Origin: Coniella vitis
Lineage: Eukaryota; Ascomycota; Sordariomycetes; Diaporthales; Schizoparmaceae
Length of the DNA: 64,000 bases
Direction of reading: 5' to 3'
NCBI GenBank assembly: GCA_011317545.1
Contig: WUJK01000004.1
Location: 2,976,001 to 3,040,000 of the forward strand
Positions within the stretch are counted from its first letter, which is position 1. The number at the start of each line of letters is the position of its first letter. The notes under the pieces are model-generated. The model was not told where the DNA came from and ran no database searches. It was given only the letters and a program-made list of their open reading frames with translations. Below are positions 34,476 to 47,666 of the stretch, piece by piece. The translations under genes were made by a program, and so were the position numbers.

Positions 34476-36430
34476 GACTCGCAGCTTGATCTACTGACAG
34501 AAACAAAAGTTCAAATGCAGACGACAGCAACAAAATCCGAGTCCCTTATTTTGTCGTCCCAGTCGTTTGTCCTCACCGCTTTCAGCCCAGTGCTTTCACA
34601 ACGGCTTCTTTCTGCTCGTGCCCTCGACCGCGTGATATGTTTGCTTCTTATCCCACAGACCGACAGCGGCACCGTTTTACTTCTGACATTTTGCTACGAC
34701 TCGTGTCCTGCAGCAACGAACAAGCATGTAGAGTCACCAGGCGCTGCTTGCCAAGTTATTGCGCATACCTGTTCTAGGTACATCTTTCTTTTTCTGCAAT
34801 TCTGACTTTTCTTATTTTTGTTGTCACGCAATTTGGCCTCGGTCATGCTAACTCTGGATTGCTCTCAGACCGTCCCCTCCAAACCCGGATGGGCCGCAGA
34901 CTGCCCACATGGGATCTGCCCGTCCGCCAGGCTGTCGACGACTACTCTTTTTACAGCAGCTCTTTTCGTTGTCTCCGCCTTTTTTTACGGACCGGTTCTA
35001 CGGCGCAACAAATACCGAGATAGGCTTGCTCCATCAGCAGCGCCACCTTGCCTCGTGGCACATTTCCCTACCGCAGCTTCTGTTGTGCCGGCACTTCGCT
35101 CTCGGAGCTTCCCGTACGGGACATCTGCGCTCGCTGCTGGTCCAGACATGCTTATACATGGTAGGAACGGTCGCTGTATCAGCATCGCTGGTTGCGATGT
35201 GAGATGGACGACCCTGTGGTGCTGTGCATACGGCAATTAGCCTGTCTGGCATCGGCACGGGTGCGCGCAGACCCGTTCCGGTTGTTCTCCTTTTTGTTTT
35301 CTCTTCTTTTTTTTCCATATGTACGCTTTGCCAGTCAGACAGGTTACATCTTCACCGAATCTTTAACTTGCTTTTTCGGCCACCGCCTACAAAAACGGCT
35401 GGACACAATACAGAGTCTTCGTTTACCTTGTATTTGTGGACGGGTGAAATGCTAACACGTGTGGTAATATATTCAGAATCGAACCATCACTGAAGCGATT
35501 AAAAGATGGACAACATACCTCGCCAACAGCAATCGTCCTCCCGCTTCAGTGTGTCCAAGCAGGAGCAGTCGACCTGCTCAACCCGCGAGCTTCAAGAAAC
35601 AAGCTACATGGCAATCAGGCAAAGAAAGTTTGAGAAGATAACAAGGCAAAGTTGTAAATGAGTCTCATGCATCCCTGACACGAATTTGTCTACAGAATCA
35701 CAACCCGAACAGGGCGGAGATAGACCAAAAATAACTTACTATATATATACCAGAGTCCGAGCAACTGCCGTAACAGGGGTCTGCATGAATTGCCCTCCGC
35801 TCAGTAACTTTGTAATAATGCGCCGTCGGCTTTTGTGCATGCTTTCTGAGTGGTACACACAGGTCGTGCGGGTAATAGCTTATGTGTCTTCGTGTACATG
35901 AATGTACCATTTACCAAGCTCCTTTCTCTCATACTACTTGCTTAGCTGCAGGCAGAGGTCAGATGAGCTGGTACTGATGCGGACCCGTTCTAATCTCGAT
36001 TTAACGGATCTAGGGGTCAGTAAATATCGAGGCTATGACAGATCACATTGTGTTGCTTTAGGTGCCCCGAAAGCGATTTGTGGGTATTATCCATTGTTCC
36101 CGACTAATACGTACAGTAGTAGCGAGAAAATGACCCACTCGGTACAGTAGGATGGAGACTCGGTGATTTCAGCGTCCAGCACTCTCCTCTCCGCTTCACT
36201 AGGTCACATCGGAAAAGGCTCCGGCCACATGGCCAGGATCGAGATAGCATTCGCGAATCGAAGCAATGGTAGATGGTATCCAGAGTTCCTCAAGCACAAC
36301 CACTCGGTTGTCGAGACACCACACTCTTCGCTCAAACAGCAAGTTGGCAAGCCGAGAGGTCCGGCTAATCTGCCAAAACTTGTTCTGCTGTACGACTGAT
36401 TGCCCCCGTACAGGCGAGCGAGCCGCTGTG

Positions 36431-36497
36431 GGCTGACACTCGCAACCATCGCCATAGCTGTGTCTGTGTTGCATTCTACCGCTCTGCCGGGTCAACC
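36431..36497 (-). other. Degenerate tRNA-like sequence
   Basis: On the minus strand, GGTTGAC and GTCAGCC at the two ends of a 67-nt segment pair at all seven positions (one G-U), like an acceptor stem. A D-arm-like GCAGAGCGGTAGAATGC follows the 5' end. No proper anticodon stem or T-loop can be drawn; the B-box position reads GGTTGCGAGTGTC. It is at most a decayed tRNA or SINE head, and may be chance. Confidence 0.2.
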
Positions 36498-36781
36498 TAT
36501 CTTGTGCTCCGAATAGTCTCCTCCAACACAAAGCCTCGGCCCGCGGTCATTGTGTGATACGGCAGAGTGCCTCCTTGCCTGGACGATATCAGCCTCATCC
36601 ATCTATCTGCAGCAGAGGTATTTCAACTGGCTTGTTTGAGATTTATACTTGCTATCGTCTGGGAACACGTCAGCATGGGCCAATGCGCCTACAGATCTCG
36701 CCGTGGAGTGAAGGGCCATCGCTCGGCTAATGATACAATGATACCTTTGAGGAACCGGTCTAGCATCGAAACTAAACGGTG

Positions 36782-36801
36782 AAAAAAAAAAAAAAAAAAA
36801 A
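36782..36801. repeat. Poly-A tract flanked by GGTG/CACC
   Basis: A run of 20 A lies between GGTG and CACC, giving a small inverted repeat around the homopolymer. Confidence 0.8.
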
Positions 36802-38184
36802 ACACCTTCTTTGTATGTCTCTTTGATGAACATACTTACAGATTTCCCCACGGCGTCGCCGTCGCCTCGATGCATGCCAAGGTCCCCGTCCTGATTCTGG
36901 GAAGCACTGAGCTGATGCTATGTACTGACTGGCCTCTTCCCGAGCCCGAAGACGGCATCAAAACCAGCGGCGGCTCCTTCCTGTATAACAACGGGTGTTG
37001 ATGAGCAAACGGCTTTTTCGTGGGATTCAGGTATCGTGAATGAAGCTTAGCAAATTGTATTTCTAGAATGTCCATGTGGGATTTTTAAAAAAGCCTTGGC
37101 CCGCAGCTATGTCCACTTAAAAAAGAAATTAGAAGATCAGCAACCTCGGCCTCTCAATCAATCAAAGAATGTGCCCCCCCCCTCCCCCCTCCCCTGTGCA
37201 GCGCAAAGCAAAATAAAGTCGTGCAAAATTGGCCATGTCGCAACGCACATCTTGTTTTGCGATTGTATTAAACTTTTTTTCCCTGAATTTTGTTTTGCTT
37301 TATCTTTTTGTTCGGCTCAATCTCTCCGCTCGCGTTTATCCTAATCTGCTTTCCACGCTTTGCTCTGCTTGATCAAGTCTTTGTCGCCAAACAACATCCA
37401 GATAACACGGACTCCTAGAACGCCGGCCAAAATTGCCCCAAAATTCACACCTAACACAGTAAGAGGGTAGTTAGAGCCAAAGCAAAGCAAGTATCGAATG
37501 CCCGAGACCAGAGTAGAGCACTAGTATAACTATGATTTCGTTGGTTTCATACTGAATAGCAGATAAGCTGCACCATCAACGCCGCCAATTGGGTATCTAC
37601 CTAGAGTATAGACGCGCAAAGAAATAAGAGAAATACAACAGACAAATTATCTGACCCGGTTATAAACCACACTGCCAGTCCTATTCCAACTTATTCCACA
37701 CATACCCCCCCCCCACCGGGAATACCACACCACTTCCGCGATGTCTTGAGCCCCCCAAGCCACAGGCGCACCATCACTTAACTTCCCTTGCAAAGCTCTC
37801 TGCAAGTCGCGGATTGGGATATTCATCAGGTTTTGTCGGGAAAAGGATTGTGTCCGAAGGGAAAACCACCCAGAAAATCTGCAAGTATGATGAGCGCACG
37901 GCTTGCCGAGAAAGGAGCGAACCAAGATTGCCAAATATGACAGCTCCCACGCATAAACAAAGCAACATTACAGCACACCTGCTATATTGTTTGATACCTT
38001 AAGCAGGTATGTGTACTCGGCCAGGGATTAGTGGTGTCGTATGATCCTTCTTTTATTATTTTCTTTTCTTCCTTGAGACCTTTTCCCTTCTTCCCTCTAG
38101 ATTCCATTAATGCGATCGTTTGTGTGATAAGCCTGTAACATCGTATTGATCCCCTTGGAACTCTTAAGTGGGCCAATACAGTGA

Positions 38185-41100
38185 TCACTGCACCACTTTG
38201 TCAATCTTGACTAGCAACTTGCCAGCGCAAGGATTGCCGCGTGCATCCTTCAAATCAATAAAGCGATAGCCTTGCTGTAGCCGGTCAAGGCGGACACAAG
38301 CCCAGGCAGCAAGCTTGTCTTTGACGAGACCTTCATCTTCGACTTTGAATCTGTTTATGAGGATGTGTTAGCACAAGGGTTTGATCTCGCTTGGAAGCTT
38401 GGAATGGGCAAACAAGAAGAAAAAAGAAATTCTAATGAAAACATATTTCAGGAAGAATACTTGGCTTATATTGCATATAGCAATAAGGACAAGGGACGTG
38501 ACTGCGGACCCCCTTTCCCCCAAGAAACAGAGGCCAAGGTGGGAAAATGCATCGACTTTTTGTTTCAACCTTCTTCTTCCTTGTGTGGAGAGGAGGGTGA
38601 GGGGGGACCTTGCTTCGCGGCGAGCGTTGCACTGTCGCAAATAATATAGAGAGAGAAAGCAGCGTCACCTATGCGCGCTTTACTTTTTTGATCCCTCTCT
38701 TCTCCACACCGGTGTGACAAGCAAATCCCACCGTTGGGCAATAGCGTTGCCTTGCTTTGCATGCTTGACAAGACAGCACTACCATCGTCATAAGAGGCTG
38801 ACAAGGGGGAGCTCGGCCAACAAAGGTAAAGGAGGCCACGTACTATGCAGGTGACAGGGTGGGTGGTCTGCAGCCATACATACATAGTACACACAGATAA
38901 TCCGGGTATATGCAGGTAGGCATGGGGTGTGGTGTGCGTGTGCGTGTGCGTGTGCGCACTTGCAGCAACTTTTATTTTTCTCAAAGAAAACAAAGCAAAG
39001 ATGTGTTTCAAAAGCCCAATGGAAGAAGAAGGGCAAGATATCATGGTATGATATGCCCCACGTGATAAACTAGTAAACGCGACCTCGGGCTTCACCATTC
39101 TTTTTTCAAAGGAAGGACCAGAATGAGAAAGGCGCAAACACATGGAAACATGAGCGGGACCATCGGCTTCGGTCGACTTTGCTCAGGGTTACTTACGCCA
39201 GGGCAAAAGCCAAGCGCAAAGGGCAGAAACAAGAACAAGATATCGACACAGAAATCAAGAAACATACCTAACAAAGGTGAGTTCCTCCACCAGGTTTGAA
39301 ATGGGAGGAAACTCGAGGACCTGGCCCAGGCCCCAGTCTGGATTCTCCGTCTCGCTGCACTTGGACACGAGCTTGTACAGGCCATCCTGCGCGAGCCCGC
39401 TCTTGATTGCCTTTTTCTCATTGCGCTCCTCGGGCGTCTCGACATGCAGCTCGCACTTGACAAAAGGCTTGAAATCTTTGCTGCTGTCAATGGTGCTTAG
39501 ACTGGACATGGAGGAGCTGCTGTCCGAACCGCTCCCGGCTTCACCTGGCAAAGGCAGCAGCTGGCCCGCAAGAATGGTAATGGAGAATCGCTTCAGGTCG
39601 CGCCGCGTCCCAGCCTGCGCTTGCATGATGGTCGTGTCGCTTGTAAGGTAGCCCGGTGGCTTCAGCACCCAGCCTTGCTCTGCGTCAAACATGGCGCTGT
39701 TGAGCATCATCGCCTCGTCGACGTGCGACCGCTGCCAATTGAGCGCAACCATTTGGACGCCCTTGCGCCAGTACAGCGACGGGTCGAGATTCGTGGAGCT
39801 CACGCGCGTCGAGTGCGGGTATGCGCGCATGAAGTAGCCGCGATTGTGCACAAAGAGCTCGCGGTGCTTGGTCTGGTGGAGCCGGAGGATCTTGTACTCG
39901 TCAATAGAGAAAATGTGAGAAAACGTGCGGGCTTCTGGCGACAAAAAGTCTTTGAAGTGCTCGCTGTGCGTGTAAATTGCCAGGGACCCCAAGGCTTGTC
40001 GAATGGCAGTCTTTTGTCGCTTGACCTGCTGGGGGACGTCCATGTTAGTGTTGTTGCTGTTCTGCCTCGCTACGGTAATGTCTGGCGCCGTCGCGGCTAG
40101 GCGTTCTTCATCGGATCCGGTGTCGTTGTCTTCGTGGGCTGTAGGGACCGTTAGTTGGCTACTGTTGTTGATGCTCATGCCGCCGCCGCCGCCGCCAATA
40201 GTTCTGGCCGACCCAGGCTGCTTGGGCACAGTTGGTCGCTTGACCTTGACCAGGATCTTTTCCAGCAATTCTTCCAGCCTGGGCTGACGCTCGTCCGGAT
40301 TGCAATCCGCCAACCGCATATCTAGGAGATGATCACCCCACTCTTCTTTCATGATGTCCACCATCATGTCTTGCTGTTCCCCAGTGGCATGCACTTCCAG
40401 ACTAATAATGACAGGCAGTTTATTCGTCTTGAATGCAGACTCCCGGATGACCCTGCAGACGTCTCGCAGAGGTATGCGGCTCGCCAGGCCCACGTCGCCG
40501 AGTCCTTGGACCGTGTGTGCGTGTGTGACCTCTGGCTCGATTCGCCGCTGGTCCCGAGGTGGGAGCAAGTCTGCCGCCGTCGTCCCTGACGGTGAGCGCG
40601 ATCGGCGTCCCCGCGAGGAAACCGACTCGGCTGACCGCACAGTTCTCAACGAGAAGCCAATATCGTTTGGATCCAGAAACCCGTTATCTAGCGAGGTGGT
40701 GCTGTAGCTTGCTGGTGGGAGGCTCAGATGCAATTGGCTCATGCTGGCATTGTTGCTCGGCCTACGGTCGCGACTGCGACTGCGACTTGGGCTGCGGCTG
40801 TGGTCGCGTATGTTGCTCGAGAATTTGCGCCATTTCTGGTCCACCTTCTCGACTAAACTTTGCGCCGCCGCCGGAATCGAGCTCGCCGAGAGGGTGGAAA
40901 TACTGGACAGTTGCCGTCTGTGCTTTGTTGAAGGGATCGGAAACGTCATGGCTTGCGGCGACTTGGATCTGCTGGGCGTGCGCGACCGCGCCTCAGCCGA
41001 CCAACCCTCGCCATTCCACACATCGATTTCGACACATCGACAATCGCCTTCAAGCACCTCCCTGTACGCATCCGCTGATACCTCGCCATTGAGCTGGTTC

Positions 41101-41984
41101 CCCAGCCGGATGTAGGTGTTGTGGCTGCTGCTGATGAAATAGTTTGTAATGGGCTTTGTGAGGTCCTTTTTGGGCGGCGGGCGCAAGGCCGTGCTGTAGT
41201 CGTGCAGCCATATGTACACAAAGTCGCCTAACGTATAGATGTCCTTGTCCAGCGGGCGGACCAGGCCGCCTTGTGTTTTGACGAGAAATGCTTGCAGCCG
41301 GTCGCGCAGAATATAATCGCCGGCGCGGCCCCTGAGGGTCGAGAACACAGCCTCGAGGTGCTTACGGATGGATTCTTTGAGCAGTGGCAGGTCGGACGTC
41401 GTAGTAGGGAAGATGCTCGGGGTCGCGGCGTCGGCGTCGGTGTCGGCTACGGCAGTCGTAGACGAGAGATCAACAGCACTTGCGGCCCGTGCCTTTGTAC
41501 CATCGATTCCTATCTCGACACCGTCCTGTGTTGATTGTTGTTGTTTTCCTGGCTCTTGCTGCTTCTGCTCCTGCTTCTGCGGCTGTGGTTGTGATTGCTG
41601 GGGCTCCTGTTGTTGGCCTGGGGACGACGAACTGCGATTGTGTGCGCCAGTCGGTGCGCTGCCGAGGGCCATGACGGTGAAAAAGTGCTTCCATGCTGTG
41701 TGAGCGCCGAACCGCGGGCTAGGACGAGGACCGCTAGTATCAGGAGTAGGGGGCGTCGGAGCGCCAATTCTTGGTATATTCTTGGTCTTTAACGAGATAG
41801 GTTGGGATGGGGCTGGCTTGGGCGGGGTTGGGGTCGGTGCTATTATCGCAGGTGTGTATGTGGTTTTCGCCGTCGTTGTTGTCGCTTTCGGGGTTGCTGC
41901 TGGTGCTGCCGCCGCCGCCGTCTGCTGTTGAGGTGCAGAAGCCTTTTCTGCCGATATTGGAGGAGCACGACCACCAGGCGACAT
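38185..41984 (-). CDS. PLC1: Phosphoinositide-specific phospholipase C (PLC-delta type)
   Basis: This enzyme hydrolyses PIP2 to IP3 and diacylglycerol at the plasma membrane. Two exons (39268-41984 and 38185-38350) give 960 residues. The order is: a Gln/Pro/Ala-rich N-terminus (1-190); an EF-hand-like helical region (about 195-275); and the X domain, with catalytic His near 288 in YFISSSHNTY and CRCVEIDVWNGEG. A Ser/Arg-rich insert of about 170 residues follows, as is usual in fungal PLCs. The X domain then resumes with the second His in THAHT and PVIISLEVHATGEQ. After a linker comes the Y domain (GSLAIYTHSEHFKDF, MRAYPHSTRVSSTN, GVQMVALNWQ, GWVLKPPGYL), then a C2 domain completed by exon 2 (KVEDEGLVKDKLAAWACVRL). 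The 917-nt intron is unusually long. The ATG at 41984 is the first in frame. Confidence 0.93.
38931..38957. repeat. GTGTGC-type repeat in the PLC intron
   Basis: Alternating GTGTGG/GTGTGC units lie inside the 917-nt intron; alternating purine-pyrimidine sequence of this kind can adopt Z-DNA. Confidence 0.85.
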
Positions 41985-44900
41985 TCCCGCAAGGTGCTTT
42001 GTTAAGCGCTTGCGAAGTCGTCTCTGCGCCGAGGGGCAAATCAACAAGTCGCGCTACTCGTTAGCCGAGCCCTGCTTAACTGGACGGATGGGGTCGACTC
42101 TATGTCTCGTTAAGGCACGCGTGCTCCGGAAAGCCAGGTTGCGAGCGATAGAAGACGTCTGAAGGGTTTCGAAACGAGCGCCTGGGTGAGGTGGGAGAAA
42201 GAGATGCGATGGAAAAAAGGGGCGGGGAAGACTCGAGCGAAACAAGCAACCCAAGCAATATAGCAAATCCACGAGAGAAGGGCCGCTACCTCGGACGACG
42301 TGAAACGTTTATATGAGGTTAGGACCTCGACAATGGCAGAGGGAGAAGATGGAGAAGGAGAAGAAGACAACAAGGCAACAAGCAGGCAGCTCCATGTTTA
42401 GTTTCTGCAACGACAAGGCAAGGAAAGCACGGTACGAATGAAAGTATTGTGGCGCGTGGATTTGTTGTGTGTTTGTGTTCCCAGGTTTGGAACTTACGAG
42501 GCAGCCCATGACGCTGCGCGCTGCGCGCTGCCAGACTTGTCAAAGAGCCCTTTCTTGACAGCGGTAACCCAGCAAAGGAGCCCGTTCAGGGGGACTCGGC
42601 GGGCAGTGGCTGCTGCTAGTGGGTAGTGGGCTGGTGGGCCAGTGGGTTAGCGGGTATCACTGTGACAGCTGCAAGCAAAGAAAAAAAAAAAAAATAGAAG
42701 ACCAGAGAGAAGCTTTCCGGGGCACAGGTGATTGGCAGTTCAGGGCCAGGGGGGGCCAAGGGAGGCTAACCGCGCTATGTACAGAAGGGCTCGGGGGTCC
42801 CCCAAAGTCGCTACATAATAGCGCAGCACTGAGGTTACAGCACCTTGCAGACTCGAAGGCTTCTGGCACGGCCACCCGGTAAACAAGGGTCTTCTTGATA
42901 CGAGGCTTGGAGGAGGACAGTAGAAATGGCGACAGTGAGAGCGACGGTTGTTCGGGGGAAAATGATGGTTGAGTTCTTTGGAGGGGAAAGAGGACAGAAC
43001 ACGCTCTCATGAATCAAGTATAGCCCAAGCAGAGAGGCAGCCGGGAGCCAACATAATCAACCAAGTAAGCACAACTGAATCCCGCCGCATGCATTCTTTG
43101 CTCTGCCTGGCAGGAATTCTGGTGGTTCAGCTTTGTGCTGACTATCTCACGACCCTGGAAGGGCTCGCTATCCAGGCGTATCTGCACGTCCTCCGTGGAA
43201 AGACTGAGATACATAGTAATGCGACAAACAGGGGGTCATCCATCCATTGATCCATTGCGGTCCTGTCATCTGCTCAAGGTTGGCGCGTTGCAAGCAAATG
43301 CCAGCTTCGTGGTTTTGGGGTTTTAGGGGTTCCGAGGGCTCCCCGGTGACGCTGAGATGGTACCTGAAGTCGATTGAAGGACAATCCGGCGCCAATGGGC
43401 AGTCCCGCACCACTGATCCCGGAATCGCATGTACTAAGTACTCAAAACGCTAAGTCGCTGCTAGCTGCTATATTTGGCTCCCCTATCCCTGCCTTAGTGC
43501 TTGCCAGATAGAAGTAGATGGTGCTAAAAAGGTGTCGTGCCATGGGTGGGTGGGGTGAAAGGGGGGGGGGGGCCTGTGCTACTTGTACTTCATGTAAGGC
43601 TGTGCACTCTGTGCAGAAACCCATATCAACAACACAAATGCCCCAGCCGCGGCGGCTGTGCTTTCCATGGGCAACGTCCCGTACCTGCATGCTGCAGGTC
43701 AGTCAGGCTGGGATGAGGTCACCATTGCCGAAGCACAACTGGCAGTGGAGCAAACCTCTCCTTGCTGTCCGGACTGTCCGATCCCTAGGCTGGTGTTCCT
43801 GCTGTATATTCTTCATTTTCTGTGTGTCCGACGATCTCCTTGACAATGAGATTCTATAGGACGGTATAAGCCTGTAAGACCAGCAAGGAATCTAACTTGG
43901 CTCTCTTACAACGCTCTGTATGGACTGCGCCGCGATGGCCACACCTGCAGGCTTCTTTGGATCCGAAAACGTGGCTGTGGAGCCCCTCATTGAAGTACAT
44001 GGATACTCGGATGGTGAACTGGCATTCAAACCAAGGAAGGCATGATAGTCTTCTCAATTGGAGTTCAAGACTCGGCTCCGATACAGTTCTCTTTTCATGA
44101 TTCCTCGGTGAACCGCCCGCTCTGAACACTGTCATAACCATGGACCTACGTTTTGTTGCAACCGAGGCAGAGCTTTCTCTGCCTGTCACTCTTTTGTTCG
44201 TATATCGGCCATTGACACTCCCGACCTTGGTCCTCGTTCATGGTACTGACATACTTGGGCATGACACTAAGTACCAGGGTACTTGGTGAACATGCCAGGT
44301 AGGTTTCGTCTATATCCTCGCTAACCTCGGCACACGATAGCTTTTCAACACGCCTTGTATCGCACAAGCACGGGCCAAAGTCAGCTCTTTGCTATTTTTA
44401 CACTTGTCCTCTCCTCATGTGGGTAGCTGCGCTGTGCAAGACGGAGTCAACCGTTACGAGCTTTTATGGAGTATGAGAGCTGGATCAGTTGTTCACGTGG
44501 TCCTCGGTCCTGGTCGCTCTCGCGTGCGCGTGCGCGTGCGCGAATGGATCGGGCGTTTGGTAATGGCACGTTACATGTATTCCGAGACCCAATCCAAGCT
44601 TCATACCGTGTCGACTGTGCCAGTGAAATCCTGACAAGTGCTGCGTAGAGGAGCTCTGCGGCAAGTTGGAGTCTGAGCAGGGTGCAGAACGGAACAGCAG
44701 GGTGCAGAACAACAGCATGGCACCGGGCTTGGGCTGAACAGAATCAAAGACCTTGCTCTGGAGAGCATCAACATGCCCAGTGCCTCATATCTGGAGCTGT
44801 TGGTGTAACTGGCGTGTTCTGTATCCCGTCAAGACTATGACGGCTAGTGGGCTCTCTGGCAACCACTGTAAACCGCAAGTCAAGACTAAGACTCCTGACA

Positions 44901-45276
44901 ATGGATTTGGTGAGAAGCACCTAGCGTCGGCTTCAACGTTGGTTTGCTTTACCAGCAAGAGCAGCCTATTCAGCGTGCTTTTAGCAATCCCTCTCCTCCA
45001 GGTCTCCGAGACCAAGGACATCACCACTCCTGCGATATTCTGCAATCTAGCTTCTCTGGCCATTGGATGAACTCCCTCCAGTTTGAGTGCTGGGGACCCG
45101 CTCTTTTTGTGCTGTTGGTCCCCTACTACATAGCAGTCACACCAAGGAACCCCCTGTCAGGAAATGGTGGGGACCAACCGCTCCTGCCTCTGTTCTCACA
45201 GCCCCGAAACTCGAATTTCCTATCGTCTAGTCTCGTCCGTATCCGACCCGTCGCATCTCCCAAGGACGCCGTCGTG
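41985..45276. promoter_or_regulatory. Divergent intergenic region, PLC1 / P450
   Basis: This is 3.3 kb with promoters at both ends and no supported gene. The first 500 bases are CT-biased on the PLC strand and probably its 5' leader. A 12-base G run (43561-43572), a GCGTGC repeat (44521-44542) and ACATAGTA motifs (43205) are visible. ORFs at 43518-43859 and 44944-45276 lack coding character. Confidence 0.5.
44521..44542. repeat. (GCGTGC)n alternating purine-pyrimidine repeat
   Basis: Three to four CGTGCG units lie in the P450 upstream region. Confidence 0.8.
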
Positions 45277-47046
45277 ATGGCTTCTACCCTGGCTCTGGCC
45301 ACCGTAGGCCTGGGTGCCCTCTACTTGGTGCTCTGGCTGCTTCTCCACCTCACCCAGGACGCAAATGAACCACCATGTCTGCCCACGTCGCTCCCCTTCC
45401 TGGGGCCCATCTTGGCCATGGGACGGCACAAGTCGCGCTTCCACCGCTATATTCGCGACAGATTTGGCCGCTCGCTGCCCATCTACACCATCCGTCTGCC
45501 TGGCACGCGCATGTACGTCGTCAACAATACGGCTCTGCTTCCCGCCGTGCACCGCCTGTACCGCACCGTCAGCTTCGCTGCTCTGGAGGCCAGAGCCGCC
45601 CTCACTGTCATGCCGCTGAGCAAGTCTGCACTCAACGTCATCCAGCAGGGCCTCACAGAAGACAGCAGCTACACCATGAGTTTTGCAAGCGCTATACATC
45701 CGGCCTTGGCGCCTGGTGCCCACCTGGACGCCATGAACAGTGCTTCTATTCGTTCTTTGGCTGCCGCGATGGATGACTTGCAGGCTGGGCCAGAGACGAC
45801 AACGGCCAAGTTATTTGAGTGGGCGCGTCATGTGATTGTGATGGCGACGACGGATGCCGTTTATGGGCCATACAACCCGTTTCGCGATCCAGCGATTGAG
45901 AATGCATTCTAGTAAGTGTCCTTACTTTGATATGCACGGCATTGTCAGCAACATTCACTGCTCAATCTGTATCGATGGGCACCAAGAACTCTCGCTCACG
46001 CCAACGTCTTTAGTCGATTCGAGCCACGCATAACCACCTTTCTCCTCGGTCTGCCTCCAAAAGTTTTTGCCAACGATGCATGGCACGCCCGCCAGGCCAT
46101 TTACGAAGCTTTTGTCACATACTTCAAGGCCGGCCACCACGAGCAAGGCTCGGCCCTCGTCCAGTGCCGGTACCAGCACAGCGTCCGCTTTGGCTTCTCC
46201 ATGGAAGACATTGCCGCCTGTGAAATTGGCGGCGTCTTTGCAATTCTGGGCAGCACGGCACCTTCGGGGTTCTGGCTGATTTACCATTTGTTCTCTGACC
46301 CAGCTGTTTTGGCAGACTGCAGGAAGGAGGTCCAACAGCTCGTACAGGTCCAAGAACCAGACGTGGCGGCTGCGCAAGACCAAAACGCGGTAAAGGACAA
46401 CCGTACACGACAAGGAAAAGACAAAGCCGTGCAGTGCGCAACCATTGACATCACATCCGTCCAATCTAAGTGTCCCATCCTCGCCTCCACCTTGCAAGAA
46501 GTCCTCCGGCTGCACCACATTGGCGTCTCGGCACGCATGGTCCTCCAAGACGAGGATATTCTCGACGGCAAATACCGACTCAAAAAGGGTGGCATGGTCA
46601 TAATTCCTACGCCTGTGATGCATTCCGAACCAAGCGCATGGGGGCCCTCCGCGTCCGAGTTCAACCATAAACGTTTTGTTACCGGTGCTTCTGGTCCACA
46701 ATCAAGCGACAGCAAGCACGCATCACCGTCCAAAACTGCAGAGACCGCTGCGGGTGGCTTGCCCAAAGACAGAGCCGCATTTCGACCCTGGGGCGGCGGC
46801 CACGTCCTCTGCCCAGGCCGACACTTTGCCACGACCGAAATCCTCGCTTTTGCAGCGCTTGTGCTGTTGCGATTTGATTTAACGCCTGCCAATGGCCAGT
46901 CATGGTCTGATACACCAACAATTGAAAAGTCGTCCATGGCAACTGCGCTGCCGACGCCAGATGACTCGATCCAAGTACACATTCGAGCGAGGGAGCCGCG
47001 GTATCGGTGGCGTGTTGGGGTGGGCGACTCAGATGGGCTCTGTTAA
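45277..47046 (+). CDS. Microsomal cytochrome P450 monooxygenase
   Basis: This is a membrane-anchored haem-thiolate monooxygenase, probably ER-bound. Two exons (45277-45911, 46014-47046) give 555 residues. An N-terminal anchor (LALATVGLGALYLVLWLLLHL) is followed by a short Pro-containing hinge (PCLPTSLPFLGP). The I-helix region is seen as CEIGGVFAILGSTAPSGFW, the K-helix ExxR as LQEVLRLHHIG, and the haem loop as FRPWGGGHVLCPGRHFA with the thiolate Cys before PGR. This PWGGGxxxCPG form, together with the I-helix lacking the usual acidic-Thr pair, resembles the CYP7/CYP8-like fungal oxygenases more than the common AGxDT type. An insertion of about 40 polar residues precedes the K-helix. It is not beside other secondary-metabolism genes, so the substrate is unknown. 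Confidence 0.93.
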
Positions 47047-47190
47047 GGTCTGTAGCTGAGGATTGTACGAAGATGGGCCATCCTTTAGGGTTATGATCAT
47101 GGTGGAGATTGTAACACTCGGCATTTGATTATATACTTTGAGAACCTCATTTGGTAGGCCATTGAATGGGCGCAATGTATAATCCTTTTC

Positions 47191-47222
<32 letters not shown>

Positions 47223-47229
47223 CATATAT
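47191..47229. repeat. (CA)n(TA)n microsatellite
   Basis: About eight CA units pass directly into about nine TA units, 145-185 bases after the P450 stop codon, so it may lie in the 3'UTR. Confidence 0.9.
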
Positions 47230-47632
47230 TGTGTGAGAGCCTATAGAACGATGGACACGGCGTATGGTGTTTTACAAAAGTAGAAAAGCGTTCTCGGGCT
47301 CCATGGGCTGATTCTAAATCTGACGACTCGGGATGTTTTCCCAGGTGTATATGCATCGGCTAAGCAAGACTTCGAGAAGTGGTTCAGCCATCGAGTCTGC
47401 GTTATACTTGCCTCAGGTTAACTGAACTATATCTAGTCTCTTCCTCCTTGCATCGCCGTCCAAAGACCAAAAGATACTGCGCTGACATCACCGGTAGGAT
47501 CTTTTGTTGTAAAGCCTCACTTAAATTTTATCCACCTAGGACATGAGCCAAATGAAGTTCTTTGACAAAGTTGTTACTGTAGAACAATAGCGGAATCTCC
47601 CCCATCATTAACCTTAGCATATACTTACTGCC

Positions 47633-47665
<33 letters not shown>

Positions 47666-47666
47666 A
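47633..47666. repeat. T13-A21 inverted homopolymer
   Basis: Thirteen T are followed directly by twenty-one A, a second example of the T-run/A-run arrangement seen near 16.0 kb. Confidence 0.85.

Larger units (their letters stand above)
32140..38184. other. 6-kb gene-poor region
   Basis: No supported gene. Part of it (about 33560-34140) is markedly GC-rich. It holds an ACTATGTACATAGT palindrome (34256-34269), a CCTAGGTAGG palindrome (34308-34319), an 8-bp tandem repeat (34408-34475), a 20-base A run (36782-36801) flanked by GGTG/CACC, C runs near 37169 and 37706, and a degenerate tRNA-like sequence (36431-36497, -). ORFs up to about 150 codons here have no recognisable domains. Confidence 0.5.

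Noticed and set aside
35440..35570. Possible minus-strand tRNA with a GGTTCGATTC B-box-like string
   Set aside because: No T stem pairs around the loop and no acceptor stem could be drawn.
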